DNA from: Mesonia aquimarina
GTDB taxonomy: Bacteria > Bacteroidota > Bacteroidia > Flavobacteriales > Flavobacteriaceae
Assembly (NCBI RefSeq): GCF_003667275.1
Contig: NZ_RCNV01000001.1
Span: 186,001-250,000 of the forward strand
DNA length: 64,000 nt
Reading direction: 5' to 3'
Made by a program: the position numbers and the translations under genes. This document shows positions 54,013-62,900 of this stretch, in pieces; position 1 is the stretch's first letter; every line of letters starts with the position of its first letter. The notes beneath the pieces are model-generated. The model was not told the DNA's origin. It worked only from the letters and a program-made list of their open reading frames with translations, and did no database searches.

Positions 54013-54906
54013 ATGAGTAAAAAAAACGATAATCACCAACAAGAAATTGATAAGGAACTTGAAAACGCCAGTTCTAAAAACAAAGAAAAAGACTCAAAAA
54101 AACCTAAACAAGAAACCTCAGACTCCAGCGGAAAAGTTTTAGGAGATCAAATAAAAGACGGTCAAGAATCTCACGATAGAAACCCAAGAAGCACTTTTTT
54201 ATGCTCACTTACTGCAGGATTAGAGATCGGTTTTAGTTATTTACTTGTTTGTACAGTATTTTATTTTTTTAAAGATTACGTTTCAGAAAAAGCATTATAT
54301 AAATTAATTGCTTTTGTTTATCCATTTGGGTTTATCCTTACAATTTTAAACCATTCACTTTTATTTACCGAACAAACTACCTTACAAAGTTTGCCAGTTT
54401 TAAATAGAAAACGTTCCTTATGGAGCTTATTAAAAACCTGGGGCTTAATTATTTTCGGAAACTTAGTCGGCGGATGTTTTATAGCAACAGTTTTTATTTG
54501 GTTAGGTCCAGCTTTAAAAATTTTTGATGAAAAATCAATAATTAGTATCGCAAAACACGTAGCTCATTATGATTGGCTGGTTATTTTAGTAAGTGCAATT
54601 TTAGCAGGTTGGCTTATGGGGCTATTGTCTTATATGATTACTTCGGCCAAAAGAACGCTAAGCTATATTACTATAATTTATATGGTAACCGGTGTGTTGG
54701 CTTTAACGGGTTTACACCACAGTATTGTTGGTAATATCGAAGTTTTTGCAGGTTTATTACTCTCTCCTGAAATCAGTTTAGTCGATTATTTTTCTTTTCT
54801 TTTTATTGCTTTAATAGGTAATGCTATTGGAGGAGTTGTTTTTGTTGCCTTAATAAAATATGGAGCATTTGTATTAAATGTTGATGAGAAAAATAATCTC
54901 TATTAG
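54013..54906 (+). CDS. Formate/nitrite transporter (FNT) family protein
   Basis: 297 residues. About 55 charged N-terminal residues (SKKNDNHQQEIDKELENASS) are unusual for FNT channels. Then six membrane helices: LTAGLEIGFSYLLVCTVFYF, FVYPFGFILTILNHSLLFTE, LIIFGNLVGGCFIATVF, ILAGWLMGLLSYMITSAKRT, VTGVLALTGLHHSIVGNIEV and ALIGNAIGGVVFVALIKYG. Most like the YfdC branch; the anion is unknown. Confidence 0.9.
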   Translation: MSKKNDNHQQEIDKELENASSKNKEKDSKKPKQETSDSSGKVLGDQIKDGQESHDRNPRSTFLCSLTAGLEIGFSYLLVCTVFYFFKDYVSEKALYKLIAFVYPFGFILTILNHSLLFTEQTTLQSLPVLNRKRSLWSLLKTWGLIIFGNLVGGCFIATVFIWLGPALKIFDEKSIISIAKHVAHYDWLVILVSAILAGWLMGLLSYMITSAKRTLSYITIIYMVTGVLALTGLHHSIVGNIEVFAGLLLSPEISLVDYFSFLFIALIGNAIGGVVFVALIKYGAFVLNVDEKNNLY

Positions 54907-55053
54907 AAGTAAGAATAAAATCCTAAATTATGATCTTCTAATCTACATTTGATATCTTAACACATTGATGTTATTTTTTAGTAATTAAATAGTTAAATAA
55001 ATAAATATTAACTATTTTTATTATGATAAATTCATATTTTCACTTAAATCATA

Positions 55054-55578
55054 ATGAATCACAAAATTTTGATTAATACATTGAGAGAATTTAGATTTAG
55101 CTACTTTCTGGTAACATTAATGTTTTTATCATGTGGCGTTCAACAAAATGAAACTAACAAATCAGAAAACTATAAAGAGCTTCAAAAGATAGTAAGAAGT
55201 GGTTCATTTAAAATTGAAAATGAATGGGCCTATACACAACGCGGAAATAATATAAATTTAGTAGGAAACCCTAATTATATTGAATTTAAAAACGATAGTG
55301 TTTTTATGTATTTACCCTATTTTGGAGTTAGACAAATTGGCGGAAATTATGGTGGAACAGGGGACGGAGCTATAAATTTTACCGGTAAACCCCAAAAATT
55401 ACAAATTAAAGAAATCCCTACTAAAAACAGAATAGAACTTACTTTTGAATGCAGAAATAAAACAGAAACATATCAACTTTATATAAATTTAGACGGATCT
55501 TTAAAAGCCAATACAAATATAAATTCTTCTAAATTAGAAAGTATTTCATATAGAGGCGATATTATTAATAACCAATAA
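55054..55578 (+). CDS. DUF4251 lipoprotein
   Basis: 174 residues. SPII-type signal ending LVTLMFLSC, then the DUF4251 core: SFKIENEWAYTQRGNNINLV, YIEFKNDSVFMYLPYFGVRQ, TGDGAINFTGKPQ and the terminal SSKLESISYRGDI. Bacteroidota-specific, function unknown. It is followed after 16 bases by a small secreted protein gene. Confidence 0.88.
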   Translation: MNHKILINTLREFRFSYFLVTLMFLSCGVQQNETNKSENYKELQKIVRSGSFKIENEWAYTQRGNNINLVGNPNYIEFKNDSVFMYLPYFGVRQIGGNYGGTGDGAINFTGKPQKLQIKEIPTKNRIELTFECRNKTETYQLYINLDGSLKANTNINSSKLESISYRGDIINNQ

Positions 55579-55594
55579 TAAAACACTATTAATT

Positions 55595-56041
55595 ATGAAA
55601 AAAACAAAACTCTTAGCATTTTCATTATTTGTACTTTTTACAACAATGTCTGGTTTCTCACAAGTTTATAATACCAACGTAAAGCAAGAACGAGAAGAAG
55701 TGTTTACTGCAGATGAACGCGATAACATTCAAGTATGGTTTAAGGAACAGACAGATAATTTAGGGTTAAATGCAGAAAAAAGAAGAGCTTATGAAAATGT
55801 TCTTGTTCAGAATTTAAATACAATGTATCATATTACTGATAAAGATAAAAAATACTCTGATGAAGAATTAAAATCTAAATTTGATGAACAAGTAATGAAA
55901 ATCAATAAAGAGGTTGAATCTATTTTAACCAAAGAACAATATAATAAACATCAAAAATCCTTACAACGAATTCAAAAAGCATTTCATAACCGAGTAGACG
56001 GTAACACCAAGAAAATAATAGATTTAGATGAACAAGAATAA
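55595..56041 (+). CDS. Small secreted helical protein
   Basis: 148 residues: signal peptide (MKKTKLLAFSLFVLFTTMSG FSQ), then charged helices (REEVFTADERDNIQVWFKEQ, EELKSKFDEQVMKINKEVES, ILTKEQYNKHQKSLQRIQKA). The layout recalls Spy/LTXXQ-like periplasmic helical proteins, without the LTxxQ repeat. Likely same unit as the DUF4251 gene. Confidence 0.72.
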   Translation: MKKTKLLAFSLFVLFTTMSGFSQVYNTNVKQEREEVFTADERDNIQVWFKEQTDNLGLNAEKRRAYENVLVQNLNTMYHITDKDKKYSDEELKSKFDEQVMKINKEVESILTKEQYNKHQKSLQRIQKAFHNRVDGNTKKIIDLDEQE

Positions 56042-56056
56042 ACATTTAATTATTTA

Positions 56057-56077
56057 GGAAAAGATAATCTCTTTTCC
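56057..56077 (+). terminator. Possible terminator
   Basis: GGAAAAGA (56057-56064) pairs with TCTTTTCC (56070-56077), loop TAATC, then AT-rich DNA with only short T-runs. Confidence 0.4.
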
Positions 56078-56220
56078 ATTAATTTCTATTTTACATAATA
56101 TAAATTATAATACATTATTATTTATAAAAATTATTCAATCAAATCTAAAACAATTACCATTTCTTTATAATACATTTATATCTAAATCATTAATTTTAAT
56201 ATTCATAAAATTATAAGAAT

Positions 56221-56883
56221 ATGAAATCAACTTTATTCTCGATTTGTACAATACTAATATTCGTTTTAATTTCTTCATGTAAAGCTACTAAGGAAACAAA
56301 TACTTGGCGCAAACCTGATTCTGAAAAAATTAAATTCAATAAAGTTTTAGTAATTGGTATGAGTAATGATGTTGATGTTAGAACAACTTTTGAGCATCAC
56401 CTTTCTAAATCGTTAAATAAAAAAGGAATTAACGCTAAAAGCAGTTTAGATTTTTTTGGAGATGAATTATTGAATATCCCAACAAGTCTAGAAGCTTGGC
56501 AACCCCTTATAAAACAATTAAAGTCTAATGGAATTGACGCGGTTCTAGTTACTAAAGTAATTGCGGTTGAAGGAAAAGATTCTAAGTCTGGAATTGTACG
56601 TCATTACAACAACTTTTTTGCAAGTTTTGAAGAAGATGTAATGAAAAACAAAAACCTATATTCAGAAGAAGAAGGACTTAAAGACTTTTATATCCACCAA
56701 GTTGCCTCTAGCCTATATTGTTTATGTGAACAAGAATTAGAAGAAGACTTAATTTGGAAAAATACAATTGAAATAAAACAAGCTTTTGACGCAGAGCATA
56801 CTGTTGAAGAAGGAGTTCGATTATTTTCTATAGAATTTATAGAAAAACTAAAAAAACAAGAATTATTTATTGAAGCTAAATAA
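56221..56883 (+). CDS. Lipoprotein, DUF4136-like
   Basis: 220 residues. SPII signal MKSTLFSICTILIFVLISSC; mature KATKETNTWRKPDSEKIKFN, then KVLVIGMSNDVDVRTTFEHH, SKSLNKKGINAKSSLDFFGD and GIDAVLVTKVIAVEGKD. The fold resembles the DUF4136/LPP20-type lipoproteins by pattern only. It is convergent with the DUF2490 gene with one base between stops. Confidence 0.75.
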   Translation: MKSTLFSICTILIFVLISSCKATKETNTWRKPDSEKIKFNKVLVIGMSNDVDVRTTFEHHLSKSLNKKGINAKSSLDFFGDELLNIPTSLEAWQPLIKQLKSNGIDAVLVTKVIAVEGKDSKSGIVRHYNNFFASFEEDVMKNKNLYSEEEGLKDFYIHQVASSLYCLCEQELEEDLIWKNTIEIKQAFDAEHTVEEGVRLFSIEFIEKLKKQELFIEAK

Positions 56884-56884
56884 A

Positions 56885-57628
56885 CTACATATCTTCTCCT
56901 CTTGTAAAATCGAAATTGTAGATAAAAGTTGTCACCAATGTTGGGTGACTTTCAAATAATTGTTCAGATTTTTTGATATTTTGATGTATATATCCCAATT
57001 GTACATTTCCGTTATCAAAAATTTTATAACCTAAACCTGCATAAAACCAATTTCTATCATAATCTGGATTTTGAAAATCATCAGCCATATTTATCCATAA
57101 TTCATCAAAAACATGAATAAATAATTTTTCAGTTATGGGCCGTTGGATGGTAAATCGATACCGAAATCTATTAGAAAAACTAAATCCGTCTACTTCGTAA
57201 TCTCCGGCTGAAGTTTGTAGAAGATCTCCTTGAAAGCGATGTTCTAAACGAAATCTATGTGAAAATGAAAGTTTTTTATGATTCTGATTTATGACAACCT
57301 GTTCCCAAATATTATGTTCTGGTTTCGGTGCTGGAATTGCAGTTTCTGTATATGGATAAGAGCGCAAATAAGAATAACCCATGGTATAATTAAAATTCTC
57401 ATTTTGCGTAAATGTTAAAAACGGACGCAAAATTAATTGTTGTTTATCGGCTAAAAAATTTGTGTTTCGCCAATGAATTTCACTTCCCGCAGACCATTTC
57501 TCATTTATCTGGAAATTATTTAATAAAAAAAACCAAGCGTCGTTATATGTTTCGGTTTCTTGTGCTTTTCCTTTTAAACAATAAAAACATATTAAAAAAA
57601 TAAGTAATCCTTTTTGGTTAATTTTCAT
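56885..57628 (-). CDS. DUF2490 outer-membrane barrel protein
   Basis: 247 residues with a signal peptide (MKINQKGLLIFLICFYCLKGKAQ). The DUF2490 pattern is WFLLNNFQINEKWSAGSEIH, FRLEHRFQGD, FSNRFRYRFTIQRPI, FHVFDELWINM-like and WFYAGLGYKIFDNGNVQLGY, ending in an aromatic strand (VTTFIYNFDF). Probable beta-barrel of unknown role. Confidence 0.88.
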   Translation of the reverse strand: MKINQKGLLIFLICFYCLKGKAQETETYNDAWFFLLNNFQINEKWSAGSEIHWRNTNFLADKQQLILRPFLTFTQNENFNYTMGYSYLRSYPYTETAIPAPKPEHNIWEQVVINQNHKKLSFSHRFRLEHRFQGDLLQTSAGDYEVDGFSFSNRFRYRFTIQRPITEKLFIHVFDELWINMADDFQNPDYDRNWFYAGLGYKIFDNGNVQLGYIHQNIKKSEQLFESHPTLVTTFIYNFDFTRGEDM

Positions 57629-57717
57629 GGTAAGATTAAATTTTTAGCAAAAATAACATACTCAAAATTATCTATAGGAAAAAGGCATAACTATTTTTTA
57701 AATGAAAATATAGTATT

Positions 57718-59991
57718 CTAAAATGGGTAACCAATTGCAAAATTAAAAACCGGTTTGTCATATTCAAACTCCCATTTTTCTGCAGGTCTTTTTAATGGTG
57801 AAGCCAAATCAAAACGAATAACAAAACCCTGAATATCAATACGCAAACCAATACCTGTACCTACACCTAATTCGTTAATAAAGTTGGAAGAAAATTTTCC
57901 ACCTGGTAAAGCCTCATTTTCTTTCATTAACCAAACGTTACCCGCATCAGCAAAAATAGCTCCGTTTAAGTATTCAAAAATAGGAAAACGATACTCCACA
58001 TTTCCTTCAAGTCGAATATCTCCGGCTTGATCAAAATAAGAATTATCTGGATCTTCGGGTTTGTATGTTCCGGGACCTAAGGATCTAATTCTAAAGGCCC
58101 GAACACTATAAGGACCCCCGGAAAAATACTGTTTAACAAATGGTAAGGCCTCAGAATTTCCATAGGGAAGTCCTACTCCACCAAAAAGTCTACCAACTAA
58201 AACATTACCGGGCTTTCCTAATTTATAATGATAACGAAAATCTATATCTGTTTTGGCATATTGTGCGTATGCTAAGCCTAAAAATGTATTGGTTCCTTCG
58301 CTATTTTCTTTAGAAAAAAGATCTATTGTATTTCCGGCAATATCAAAATTAAAGTTAAAATAAAGACTCCCTCTTTTTTGCGTTACTCCTAATTCATTAT
58401 AAGTAAAAGAATAGGTTAATCCGGCAATAAATTCTTGTTCAAAACTTTTGCGTAGAAATGGATTTTCATCTAAAATCATTTCAAATTCTTCGCTGGTATC
58501 GCCAAGATTCACAAAGTCAATATTAATAAGATTCAACTCGTGCGTAACAAATTTATTGGCCGCCCAGATATAGCCAAAAGAAGTTGAAATAGAATTTAGT
58601 TTATACAAATCTGTTCGGTCTAAGTAATCTACTCCCAAATCGATTTTTGTTTTAGGAATTGAATATTTAAAACGATCATCTGCATTTATAGGAAATAATA
58701 AACGCGGAAAAATAAGTGAGCTATTAAAACCTAATTGAATACTTGTATTTCCTACATTACTGCTTCCAAAAAATTGTTTCTCAAAACCAAAATCTGAACT
58801 TAAGCGCAGTAATTCTCCTCCTTTAAAAAGATTTCTATTAGCATAGGTAACTCCAATTCCGGGACCGGTAAAGTTGTTAGATTTTGTAACGCCTTCTAAT
58901 CTTAAACGGATAGATCGTTTATTTAATGGCGATAAATCTATAGTTGATTTTAAATGTCTAAATCCGTTTTCATCTGTGACACTGTCTACTTCTTCATATT
59001 GTATATTTACAAATTTGTAAGTGCTAATTGAAGATAACCTTCTACTTGTATATTTTGATAATTTTGGGCTATACCGATCTCCAGGTTTAATGAGAAGATA
59101 AGGCTCTAAATGTTTAGGTTTAAAAAATATTCCTTCTTGAATAAATTTTATACTATCAATTATTGTAGTATCTCTAGGTGCATTTTTTTGCGCAACTGAT
59201 GCATTAGGAAAAACGTTTACTTCGTCTATTAGGTAAGGAACTAGCGATTTTTCCGGTACATTTTTTTTGAGTTTTAAAAATAAATCAAAACGTCTATTGG
59301 AATAGCGATTCGTATCGGCTTCAAAAATTAAAAAATCCCCATTAAAATTATAATAACCTTTGCTTTTTAAATAATCATCTATACGGTTACGCTCGGCTTT
59401 CATGGCGTCTAAATTAAAACGCATTCCTTTTTTTATAATAGATTTTGAAAAAGAAGCCTCAATCGCTTTATAAATTGCAAGACTATCTAAAGTATCTTTT
59501 TCTAACTGAAATTTTTCTAATGTATAGGGTTTTGCCAAAGCTACTTCGTAATTCACTTTGGCTTGTTTTGCAGCGCTATCTTTTTTAACAGCTGAAGAAA
59601 TTTGGCTATTAAAAAAACCGTTATTTCCTAATCTATTTTGAATTAAGTCTTCTGTTTGTGGAATTTCTATTTCAGAAAAATAAACTGGCTCCTCTCCTAT
59701 TTTTTTATTCAAAAATTTATTGATAAAACCCGGCTTTTCGCGTTGAGCTTTATAATGAAAATACAAACCAAGACGCATTCCTAATACTTTACTATTAGGT
59801 TTAGGTACTAGTAAATTATTAAGCTCTGTGGTTAAACCCGTTTTGTTTTTAATTTTTAAGGTGTCTATTAGTTTTACATCTGCACCGGTATATAGAAGCT
59901 CATCTTCTGGAATGAATTTTTTAACGCTACAAGAATAAAAAAGTACGAAACAAAATAAAAAAAGGCTATATGTTATTTTTTTTGATTGCAT
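57718..59991 (-). CDS. tamL: TamL, lipoprotein Omp85/TamA-type outer membrane protein
   Basis: 757 residues. SPII signal (SLFLFCFVLFYSC) so, unlike proteobacterial TamA, the protein is lipidated: the TamL form of Bacteroidota. POTRA-like domains occupy about 30-390, then a 16-strand barrel with the conserved L6-loop type motif VRAFRIRSLGPGTY and SGGPYSV, ending NFAIGYPF with a terminal aromatic. It pairs with the TamB gene 4 bases upstream for outer-membrane protein or lipid transport. Starts at ATG 59991. Confidence 0.92.
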   Translation of the reverse strand: MQSKKITYSLFLFCFVLFYSCSVKKFIPEDELLYTGADVKLIDTLKIKNKTGLTTELNNLLVPKPNSKVLGMRLGLYFHYKAQREKPGFINKFLNKKIGEEPVYFSEIEIPQTEDLIQNRLGNNGFFNSQISSAVKKDSAAKQAKVNYEVALAKPYTLEKFQLEKDTLDSLAIYKAIEASFSKSIIKKGMRFNLDAMKAERNRIDDYLKSKGYYNFNGDFLIFEADTNRYSNRRFDLFLKLKKNVPEKSLVPYLIDEVNVFPNASVAQKNAPRDTTIIDSIKFIQEGIFFKPKHLEPYLLIKPGDRYSPKLSKYTSRRLSSISTYKFVNIQYEEVDSVTDENGFRHLKSTIDLSPLNKRSIRLRLEGVTKSNNFTGPGIGVTYANRNLFKGGELLRLSSDFGFEKQFFGSSNVGNTSIQLGFNSSLIFPRLLFPINADDRFKYSIPKTKIDLGVDYLDRTDLYKLNSISTSFGYIWAANKFVTHELNLINIDFVNLGDTSEEFEMILDENPFLRKSFEQEFIAGLTYSFTYNELGVTQKRGSLYFNFNFDIAGNTIDLFSKENSEGTNTFLGLAYAQYAKTDIDFRYHYKLGKPGNVLVGRLFGGVGLPYGNSEALPFVKQYFSGGPYSVRAFRIRSLGPGTYKPEDPDNSYFDQAGDIRLEGNVEYRFPIFEYLNGAIFADAGNVWLMKENEALPGGKFSSNFINELGVGTGIGLRIDIQGFVIRFDLASPLKRPAEKWEFEYDKPVFNFAIGYPF

Positions 59992-59995
59992 AAAA

Positions 59996-62900
59996 CTATT
60001 CGGTGTCTTCTTCTTCTTTTTCTCGGTTGTCAGCTTTTTTGTTTACTTCGGTGTGCCCATCTTTTTCTTTAGAGGGATTTTCTTCCTGTTCATTATTTTC
60101 AGTTTGTTTTTCTGCTTCCATCTCTCCGTTCCAAAGCTCTTTAAATTTGTTGAATTCTCTTGTAAATATGAGTGCTATTCCGCTTATAAAAACTTGTCCA
60201 TCAATAACATTTTCATATTCGCTCTGCCTAAAACCATTTATACGCCAGCGTCCATTTTCTGTTAATAAATACTCTATACTAAAATTACCGATTACCGGAT
60301 TTGTTTCTCCGGGCCTATTATCTCCCTGTACATTTACTTCGCTACCTGCTTTTACAATTAATCGGTCGTTGAGTAATTTTTTTTGAGCATTTACGGCAAC
60401 ATCTGTTCGTTCTTGTGCAGAAGTACCTTGATAATCGGTGTAACTATTTACACCAAAATTTAGTTCAATTCCTGTATTTCCTGTTAATTTATCAGAAAAC
60501 ATATTTAACTGATCTGTTAAAGCTTGATTTAGGTTATTTCTTGCCATTGTTGCAACGCCTCCTTGGCTACCATCACTTCCTGCTTCGGGGTAAAATCTAT
60601 TTAAAACCAGTAAAGAAAAAACTTGTTTATTGAGCTGGTCTACTTGTTGATTTATTTGATTTATTTTTCCGTAAACCGTTCCGCTAACCGCTCCTTGTTC
60701 ACTTTCGGGCATATCTAAACTGAAATTTAAACGCGGTTGCATTAATTGCCCATCGACATTTAAGTAAACTAAAAAAGGTAATTTTTGGCGGTACTGATTT
60801 TTAACCAGTTCGCTAGCTCCGGAAGCACTAGAACTCATTAATGCTGAAGCTGAAGTTTCAACCTTATAAATAGCCTTAATATCTAATTCGGCGTTCATAG
60901 GGTCACCTTGCCATTTTACATTACTAGAAGGAGCCAAATCAAATTTTCTTTTTACTAATCCGTAAAGATTCATTTCATAATGACCATTGTCTATATTATA
61001 ACGACCGGTTAGATTTGTTCTTCCATTTCTATTGATATTAAAACGTAGTTCGCCGCCACCGGTTAATTTTAAATTATCTCCAGTACGTTCATTTATTAGT
61101 ACTCGAAAAGTAGCTTTCGGTTCTATTTTTAATTTAGTTTTTAATTCTATTCCGGTAATAATTGCTGTACCATCTTCAGATGAATTTTTGGTAAGAATAT
61201 TATCGGGGTTTTCTTTATTTACAAAAGTTACAATCCCGTCACGTTCTTCGATACTCAGCTGTGTTTCGGGTATTACATAAGTTACATCTGTTTTTTCGTC
61301 AACAGTTAAATCTACATTTACTTCCGGAAAACTAAGGTCTCCTCTTATTTTAGCATCAACATCAAAAATTGCTTTCCCAAAATATAAATCATTGTCTTCT
61401 TTACTTGAGTTTAGCGCTAAAAAGTCAGTTGCTTTTACATCAAGCTTAAATTTTGGATTGGTTAAATCTTCAGTTAAAACATCGCCATTTACAGTAAATT
61501 TATTTCCGGTAGAATCTGCTACTGCAAATGAATTAAAATAAACGCCTTTATTATCTATATTAATGCGCTCGTCTGCAATAGAAAATTTTGAATTAAGACG
61601 TTTTACTTTAAAAGTGGCATTATTAAAACTAAAATATCCTTTATAATTTGGTTCTGTTGGGGTGCCGGAAACGTTGATTTTTGCTGCAATACTTCCTTCT
61701 GAATTATTTAATTCTTCTTTTAGAAATTTTTCTACGGTTGCCAATTTTATTTCATTAATTACTAAGTCTAAATCTAATTGCGGTCCTTCGGTAGAAATCT
61801 TATAATTTCCGGTGAAATCAGCATCTACTCCTTCTCCTTTTAAAGCTAAATTAACGTCGTATTTTTCTAGTCCGGAAGATTTTGCTTCCAGTTTTAATTG
61901 TCCAAGCGGTACTTCTGTTACTTTAAAATTATCGATACTCAAATCTGCTAACATTCCCCAGGCAGCAGTTGGGTTAACAATAATAAAATTACCATTAACT
62001 TCACCGGAAGCTAATTTTTCATCAGTACTAAAATAACTCATAAAACTTCCTAATTGAAAGTTTGAAAACTGGACTCCCCAATGCGCTGCCTCTTGTTTTA
62101 AATTATTACTAAAATTAACTTCTTGTGAATTTCTACTGAATACAAAATCTTCAAAATTAGGCTGATTTTCTACAAACCTAATTTTATTTGAAGCAGGAAT
62201 TGACCACCCATTTTTGTTGATGATTAATTTTTCTGAATCTAAATGAAAAACAACGGCTTCATTTTTGTTTACCAATTCAGATTTTACAAAAAATAGCTCT
62301 TCTTTTTTATCATAGGCTTTAAAAGCAACTTGAAGTTTTTCATTTTCAAACTTACCCTCTAAACTCGTAGTTGGTAAATTAACGGGACCGGCATTTATAG
62401 AAGCAAACCCAAGCTTAAAATCTGCTAAGGTTCCATTAGAATTGATATCTAATTGCAAACTATCTACCGTATTTTGTTGATAATTTAGGTAAGGTAAATT
62501 TACATTTGCGGTTAATTCATTTTTTTGTTCACTAAAATCTATAGTTGCTTTTAGTGTATCCATTTCCTGTAAACCTTCAGCAAAAACATCTGATATAATA
62601 GGTGTTTCGTGAAAGTAAACATCCATTTTTAAATTTACAGGTTTAGCTATGCTATCGATAATTTGAGTAGAATCTATAAGTTTTAGATTTTTAAAATAAC
62701 CTTGTGCATGTTTTCGTAAAGCTCTACTAATTTCTTGCGGGTTTGCATTAGAATTTAGGTTTGTATTAAAAAAACTACTGGTAACTTTTAATGCCGTACT
62801 ATCTTTATTTACAAAACTTTTTATGTCTAAATCTCCTAAATAATATGGTTTATCATCATAAACCGCAACGCCATCTGTTAGTGAACTTTCTAAATTAAAT

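Noticed and set aside
60003-60633. Plus-strand open frames opposite tamB, and many similar ones opposite parC, clpC and the protease
   Set aside because: They mirror strongly coding genes on the other strand and have low-complexity composition without homology features.
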